Source of the DNA: Desmodesmus armatus
Lineage: Eukaryota > Chlorophyta > Chlorophyceae > Sphaeropleales > Scenedesmaceae
Assembly (NCBI GenBank): GCA_007449985.2
Contig: VIIQ02000010.1
Span: 372,001-436,000 of the forward strand
Reading direction: 5' to 3'
Length of the DNA: 64,000 nt
Shown here: positions 58,069 through 64,000 of the stretch, one piece after another
Layout: every line of letters begins with the position of its first letter
How positions within the stretch are numbered: position 1 is the stretch's first letter
Notes under the pieces: generated by a model
What the model saw: only the letters and a program-made list of their open reading frames with translations
The model's database searches: none
Told to the model about the DNA's origin: nothing
Translations under genes and position numbers: made by a program

Positions 58069-61000
58069 CTACACCACCTTCATCCCCACCCGCCGCTCGT
58101 GCCGCATGCTGAAGAACTGCAGCAGCGCCATCACCACTGCGCTGGCTGCCAGGTACTGTATGCCCTCAACCTGTGCCACCAGCAGTGCCATCACTGCCAG
58201 GGGGCTGAGGGCCACCAGCAGCAGCACAGGCTGGGGCTGCTGGTCCCACAGGTACTTGCAGAAGATCAAGTGCAGGGGCAGCGCCAGCAGCAGCATGCTG
58301 CCGTTGAGGGCCAGGCCACCCCACTCTCCGAAGCCGACCGCCCACTTGACAATCTGCAGCAACACACCACGGATCGGTCAACAAAGTATGCCAGTAGTAC
58401 AACAGCCCGGCACAGGCATTGCTGTGATAATGCAGCACTCCCAAATGTGGTGGGGTCAGAACACACTGGAAAAGTGTGTCTGCTGTTGCTCAGGGAGCAG
58501 TGCAAGTATAATGTGGCTGATGGTGACTGCCATGTGCCAGTGGCACAGCACCATGTGCATATCAGACACGCTCAGAAGGGCTTAAGGCTGCCTGGCACGT
58601 GCAAGACGTAGCAGCACATGCATGGCAAGCCACATGTGACGCCATCACGGGCAGTTCCCTTTTGTGCGAAGCAGACAGAGCCCATCTCCACAGTGGGAGA
58701 GGGAGAGAAAGTGGTGGAGTCATGATGTAGGAGTGCCAGGCAGTCTGTGTCAGTCAAGAAAGGTGTATGCGTGCCTAGTCACTAGTCTGCAGAGGCATTG
58801 TCCCAACCGCGCCCAAGGAGCTAGCTCAGCCTACCTGTGCACCGGATGTGATGGCCAGGTAGCCGCTGAAGGCCAGCACGGGTGGCAGGTAGCGCTGGCG
58901 CTCACCCAAGTGCCGCAGCAGGAAGGGGTCTTGGCTCAACATCAGCAGCAGAGGTGATAAGAGCAGCAACGGCTCGGGGGCACCATCTGCACAAGAGTTC
59001 ACACAGCAGCAACATGATTAGGCACCAGTGACGCACTGCCAGCCAGCATGTGCCCCCCTGCCAGTGTAGATACCAACTGGCTTGGACGCTCCATTGCGGA
59101 CTGTGGACGATTCAGCCGTGGTTTGCTGCTTTGACGCCGTACCACGGCCTCAGACCAGCAAACCATGGCTGAAGCGTCCACAGACCGCATGGGAGCGTCC
59201 ACAGAGCGCACATTGACACAGGGGGCGCCATACCATGGTTTCGGACCAGCAAAAAGTGGTCGCTCTTGCCCTGTGCAGCACAGCAGGCTGGAGCAGCAGC
59301 TGTGGTGAAACACAGGTCGGCACCGCGCACCATGCATGCGCACATGCTGGTGCCGCGTCACACTGTCCCCCAAGCGTGGCAGCGTCCACCAGCACAACTC
59401 ACCTGTGAGGTAGTGGTTGATGTACAGCGCAATGCCAAAGGCTACTAAGGTGCACAGGTTGCCTGCTGTAGGGACCCAGGACAGGCCCTCCCGTGACAGC
59501 CGCTTCATGGCCAGTCCTGCAGCGCCCTCAAGGTTCATCGCCTTGCCTAGCTGGCTCAGCACACTGCCTGGCACAATGCCGCAGAAGAAATCGGCTGACT
59601 GGACTGCCCTGTAGGACCGGCTGTAGCTGTCGGCGGCACCGGCATACCCGCCTGGTGTCGCGCCTGCAGCACCTGCGGGCATGGATGGCAAGCAGTTGTG
59701 ACAGGAGTGGATACAATGTCCAAGCATGCTGCTAGCACTACACGGGAACGACATAGATGTGCGGCTTTGTAAAAAGCATGCGCTGCGCTGAACAGACTGA
59801 CACAACACCAACAGGTGGCTGCTGCTGCTCATCATTGCGGTTGACTGTCTAGACATCAACCATGACTTGATGAGATCCAGCAGTGGCGGCTGCCTGCTTG
59901 GCCAGCCGGCATCACCAAGGACATCACAGCTTGGCTGGGCTGCCTGGTGGGCTGGTGGGTGGGTCCGTTTGCTGGCCAGTCAACAAGCCAGCAGCCGCAC
60001 CACCATTATGCTGGCCAGCCAGAGAGGGGGGGGGGAAGGCTGCTCTCACCTGGCTGCCTGTTTGAGCGGTCAGGCTGCCTCAGCGCTGCGCTCATCTTGA
60101 GCTTCAGGGCAAATGCCATGAGCAGGGCATGGGAGGCAAACACACCCAGCAGGGATGCCTGGACGGCCTCCAACCGCTCAGCCTCAACTTGAATGGAGGA
60201 GTCCGGGTACAAACGCTTGAACCTGCAAACATGCACAAATTTGTGGGACACCCACGTGATGTCAGCAAGGGCCGCTCACACAAGCACTCGAGTGCAGCTT
60301 GCTGTGTTGTCACTACTAATGACATGAATGGCAGACCAGCAGTGTGTGCCCGAACTGAAGAGGCGTCCAATGGTAATCCTCCAAAGCTGTAAGCTGAAGC
60401 TACGCAGATGTACACCGCACCTTTGTATGTCAGGCAGCGGGAGTGACGCCTGCAGCACCATGGTGACCACGAAGGCAGCAGCCCAGCAGAACGCCAGCAG
60501 CGGCAGCCAGCTGGGGCTGCCCAGCACTGGGTTCTGCAGCAGCGTCACAAAGGCCACCACCACCATGGAGGTGAAGATCACCAGCACCTGCAGGCCACAA
60601 AAGTAACGACACACAAAGTGATGTCACACTTGTCAGCCCAAGCATCAGCACAACCATCAGCACTGTGTTGAGTCTGGCCAGGCAAGCACCCCAGCACAAA
60701 CGAGTGGTGGTTTATCGGCTGCACGCAACTGGAGGTCACATCTGCCCTGCTGTGCCGCAGGTGTGGACAAGTTGGCGCCTATCTCAACAAGCCACACTCT
60801 CAAGAGTGGTTGGTCTAATCGGTTAACCCATAGAAGCAGTTCAGAGTGTTTGCCCAAAGCTATGCCACACCGCTCTGGATAATGTCTACACACTGCCAGC
60901 TCCCAGGCCTCACCTGCAGCACTGCCTGTCCAGGCACAAGCTCCAGTGCCATGTAATCCCCACCAGCCAGCCCACAGCAGCAGCAACCGCCAGCCGCACC

Positions 61001-64000
61001 AGGGGGCTCCTGCTGCCAGGCACAACCCCACTCATCCCAACAAGCCCCACCCCGGCCGCTGACATCAGCAGCCAGCGCGGCCAGTGCTCCCGCCTGCCCA
61101 GGCCGCTGCCCCACACCGCTGCGTCATCTGCATCGTGCATGGGCACGTGGCGCTCGTCCCACAGGCGCGGGCACAGCGCGAACGGCAGCTGGGGGCACGC
61201 TGCACCGCCGATGCGCGGCAGTGGGGGCTGCAGCATGGCCAGCACAAGGCCGCTGACACATATCATCATCACCAGCCGTATCGCAGCCTGCAGCATGAGC
61301 ACACACGATGAGGCTGTGAAGAGACCGACTGGAATGATGCAGACGCACAGCAAAGTGCGCACAGCATGCGAGCATATGTAGGTTCTGTAGTAACATCCCC
61401 GAGCCACTTCGTAACCCAACCAATCATGTGCCCATTGCTCTGCAGTGCTTGCTCCCTGTCACCTGGTTGTGTGCGTAGCATGTGGTCACCAGTGGTGCCA
61501 GCGCAGCCGCCATGACCACCAGCAGAGCACCCAGCAGCACACCCTCATGCGGCCGGCCCAGCATGGCCCATTGGACCACATCAAAGACAGCAAAGCGCGC
61601 CAGCGCCACGGCCGTGACCGTCCCCAGCACATGCGCGGCCCCCTGCCAGGGTTTCAACCGCGCCCGGCGCCTGCCAGCCTCCGGTTGGTCGTAGAGGTAC
61701 AGCGGCAAGCCTGCTGCCAGCAGCAGGACTGCCGTTGGCAGGACCAGGTATGCCTCAGGCAGGACCAGCATGGACAGCTTGGCCACATACAGTGTGCTGA
61801 CCACCCAGGTGGCCCAACGAGGCATGGCCCACAGTCGGTCCAAGGCCTGGCAGGCAGCGATGCCTGCTGCTGAGGTTGCGATGACCAGGTATGCGGGGTA
61901 CATCACCTCGCTTCCTGGCTCCTCGTGGTGGTGTGCACCGAACATCTGCTCCTCTAGGACACACATCAGCTCCGCTTGCACCAGCATCAGCACACCCACC
62001 CACTGCCTGCCAGCCCCAGCCAGCAGCAGCCCCGGAACAACCACTGCAGGCAGCAGCGCAGCGACCGCAAGCTGGCACATGGTGTGCAGGTGCACGAAGC
62101 CCACCCGGATGTCAAGGAACCAGAAGTGGTGGTGCACAAACCAGCCACCAGTCGCCAGCACCCCCAGCACAAAGATTGCATACTCGCGCAAGCTACGTGA
62201 ATCATAGTACAGCGAAAGCCCTCCTGCAGCCACCAGTGGGGCACTGATCCATGGGAAGGGGATGCCGACTGCAATGCTGCCTGCTGTGGTGCACAGCAGC
62301 AGGCAGGCGGCTGCCAGTGGCACGTCCAGCGCACTGCCCAGGGCTCCGGTGAGGTGAGCCAGCACCAGGCACATGCCTCCAAACAGGGCGCCGCTGACCA
62401 TGATGTAGTTCCAGGGTGCTGGCAGCTTGATGAAGGGCATGAAGGCGTGGAATACAACACGACCCTCAAACCCTGCGTCAACAGGAGTAAGCAGAGGCAG
62501 GGGCACTGGTTGTGAGAGTGGTTAACAGCTGCCGACGCACCCATGCGGACTGCTGCAAGGCTGCAGGACTGCAGGACAGCTGCACCTGCTGGTCTATATC
62601 ATCAGCGGCGGCAGCTCACATCCGCGTCATATACATGAAGCGTATATGTTTATATGCACCACCACACAGGGCATCTGCTGTGCACATGCTGCGTCAGCTT
62701 GTTCCCAGACTCCCTGCATGCCTCACCCACCTGCCAACAAGCCGAACGCCGCCAGTACCATGAGCAGGCGTGACAGGCCTGTGATGAGCCGTTGGGGCAT
62801 GGGCACCCACCACAGGCCTTGAGGGATGGCACAGATGTACAGCAGGGGTGCTGAGCCTAGGATCAACATGCTCCAGAAGTGCATCCAGTGGTTGATGACA
62901 CTGGCGTGGATGGAAAAGTAGCAGACTGCCGGAGACACCAGCACAAACAGAGCCAGCAGAAAGCTGTCCATCTTGCTCTGCGACACCACAGCACAGACAA
63001 GCCAGCACGCACGTGTTAGCACCTTGTACAGCCCAGCCGCTACCACCATGCGCTAGTGGTGTCGGGAAAATCATTCACCAAACCACGGCAGCATCAACCA
63101 ACTCATATGAACACAACCTGGCTTCGGCCACTTCCAACGCTGCCGGCCTGATGTTGTTGTCACGCCAGGCTGCTGAGTGTGTGAACAAATTCCAGCTACA
63201 TGCCCAGCAACAGAACAGTTGACCCCACCGAACCGCCGGGCCCAAACAAGCTACTGGATGCTGTGATAGGAACAAAACACAACACTGCAGGCCCTCCCAT
63301 GGACATCCCAGCAGCCACATGCCCCAGCAACAGAACCCCGGGCCACGTGCCTCAACATCAGGACCCCGGCAGCGACGCTAGCTCACCTGCACCACAGCTT
63401 CACTGGGTGCTGTGGAGGCTGCACCCCCAATCGCACGTGCTGCCTTGAGCTGCTGGTGGAAGGACGACTCCAGGGGCTGTGCCAGTGCATGGTACAGCCC
63501 ACACAGCACCGCACACAGGTAGTACGGCACATCACCAAGGTCTGCAAACGCCGCTATGCCGACGGCCTGCAAGGCGTAGACAGCAACGCACAACAGAGAC
63601 TGTGACGGGACAAATCCAGCAAACAGGGCAAACATGTCGTTGCAGCTGGGCAGGACTTGGCGCGGTGGCGGTAGCAGGGTGGTTGGGCACACAGCTTGCA
63701 ACAAACTGGGTGCTCCATACCATGACAGGTGTTGCACATGCATGTCTCTACAAGGCCCAGCACCACGGACACTAGATGTGTTGCAGAAACCCTGTGTGTT
63801 GTGCATCTGAGGCTGGTCTTGATGCAGCCCCCCCCCCCCGCCACTCACCCACAAACACCCTGGTTCTGCTCACCTGCATGATTGCTGCCACAGGTATGGA
63901 TGCTGTGAGCACCTGCCGCTCGAACGCCAGCACAACTGCTGGGTACTGCATCTGGATGAAGCGGAACTGCAGTGTGAGCCACATGCCAGTGATCATCATC
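58069..64000 (-). CDS. NEF1-like polytopic membrane protein (5' end outside window)
   Basis: Related to Arabidopsis NO EXINE FORMATION 1, a large membrane protein needed for pollen wall formation and plastid lipid content; its biochemical role is unknown. Supported exons: >63999–63874, about 63645–63388, 62977–62731, 62472–61463, 61287–60914, 60587–60421, 60222–60050, 59672–59403, 58986–58835 and 58353–58069. The largest exon contains GWFVHHHFWFLDI, EEPGSEVMYPAYLVI, KLSMLVLPEAYLVLP, RLKPWQGAAHVLG and VFDVVQWAMLGRPHEGVLLG, which match the plant protein in order. It ends RRVGMKVV, like the plant C-terminus. Around twenty hydrophobic spans are expected. The exon 61287–60914 needs one extra base near 60953–60957 for its end to stay in frame. 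The acceptor near 63645 is uncertain. Confidence 0.88.
59102..59182. repeat. 27-bp inverted repeat in NEF1-like intron
   Basis: Arms 59102–59128 and 59156–59182 are reverse complements with about two mismatches. Related fragments (CCATGGTTT.GGACCAGCAA) recur at 59232–59256, suggesting decayed repeat copies. Confidence 0.8.

Overview
The window is nuclear DNA from a green alga. The genes are intron-rich with clean GT–AG splice sites and GC-rich exons. TGTAA polyadenylation signals follow several stop codons. CTG/CAG trinucleotide runs and poly-C/poly-G tracts are abundant, and several products are plant-lineage proteins (PASTICCINO1-like, NEF1-like, LysM–F-box, plant-type DUF629 deubiquitinase). 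A volvocalean alga such as Haematococcus or a relative fits, but the species cannot be fixed from this sequence. All identifications rest on protein families recognised by eye; no search was run.

Layout. 1–0.8 kb: nothing recognised. 0.8–5.2 kb: a decayed, rearranged duplicate of a segment at 35.0–39.7 kb, holding an eIF3h fragment, the last PAS1 exon, a frameshifted copy of an unknown ORF and a tRNA-like SINE. 6.0–10.6 kb (-): a TM9SF/nonaspanin gene with ten exons that join in frame. 11.7–29.2 kb (-): a giant plant-type deubiquitinase with a roughly 6 kb exon of Gln/Ala/Ser/Pro/Gly repeats. 29.9–30.8 kb (+): an unrecognised three-exon candidate gene. 30.8–32.7 kb (-): oligosaccharyltransferase OST3/6. 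33.15–35.8 kb (+): eIF3h. 37.2–38.3 kb (-): intact copy of the unknown ORF. 39.3–45.2 kb (-): PAS1-like FKBP–TPR protein. 45.9–48.5 kb (-): DXO/Rai1 decapping exonuclease. 49.1–50.4 kb (+): ubiquitin-conjugating E2. 51.7–54.0 kb (-): BAP31-like ER protein. 54.4–56.8 kb (+): LysM–F-box protein. 58.1–>64.0 kb (-): NEF1-like membrane protein, cut by the window edge.

How the genes relate. This is a gene-dense stretch without operons. Three head-to-head pairs (OST3/6–eIF3h, DXO–E2, BAP31–LysM-F-box) share 390–580 bp spacers that probably act as bidirectional promoters. Recurring themes are the secretory pathway (TM9SF, OST3/6, BAP31, NEF1), ubiquitin (deubiquitinase, E2, F-box) and mRNA 5' end/translation (eIF3h, DXO), but clustering by function is not implied.

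Most notable: (1) the 0.8–5.2 kb block is an inverted and circularly permuted copy of 35.0–39.7 kb, as if a circular intermediate had been reinserted; (2) a 95-nt tRNA-like unit is identical in two otherwise diverged copies; (3) a candidate PAM2 motif lies inside the deubiquitinase's repeat exon; (4) the DXO reading frame is restored only by removing 14 nt that begin GT and end AG; (5) long intronic hairpins occur in the TM9SF and PAS1 genes.
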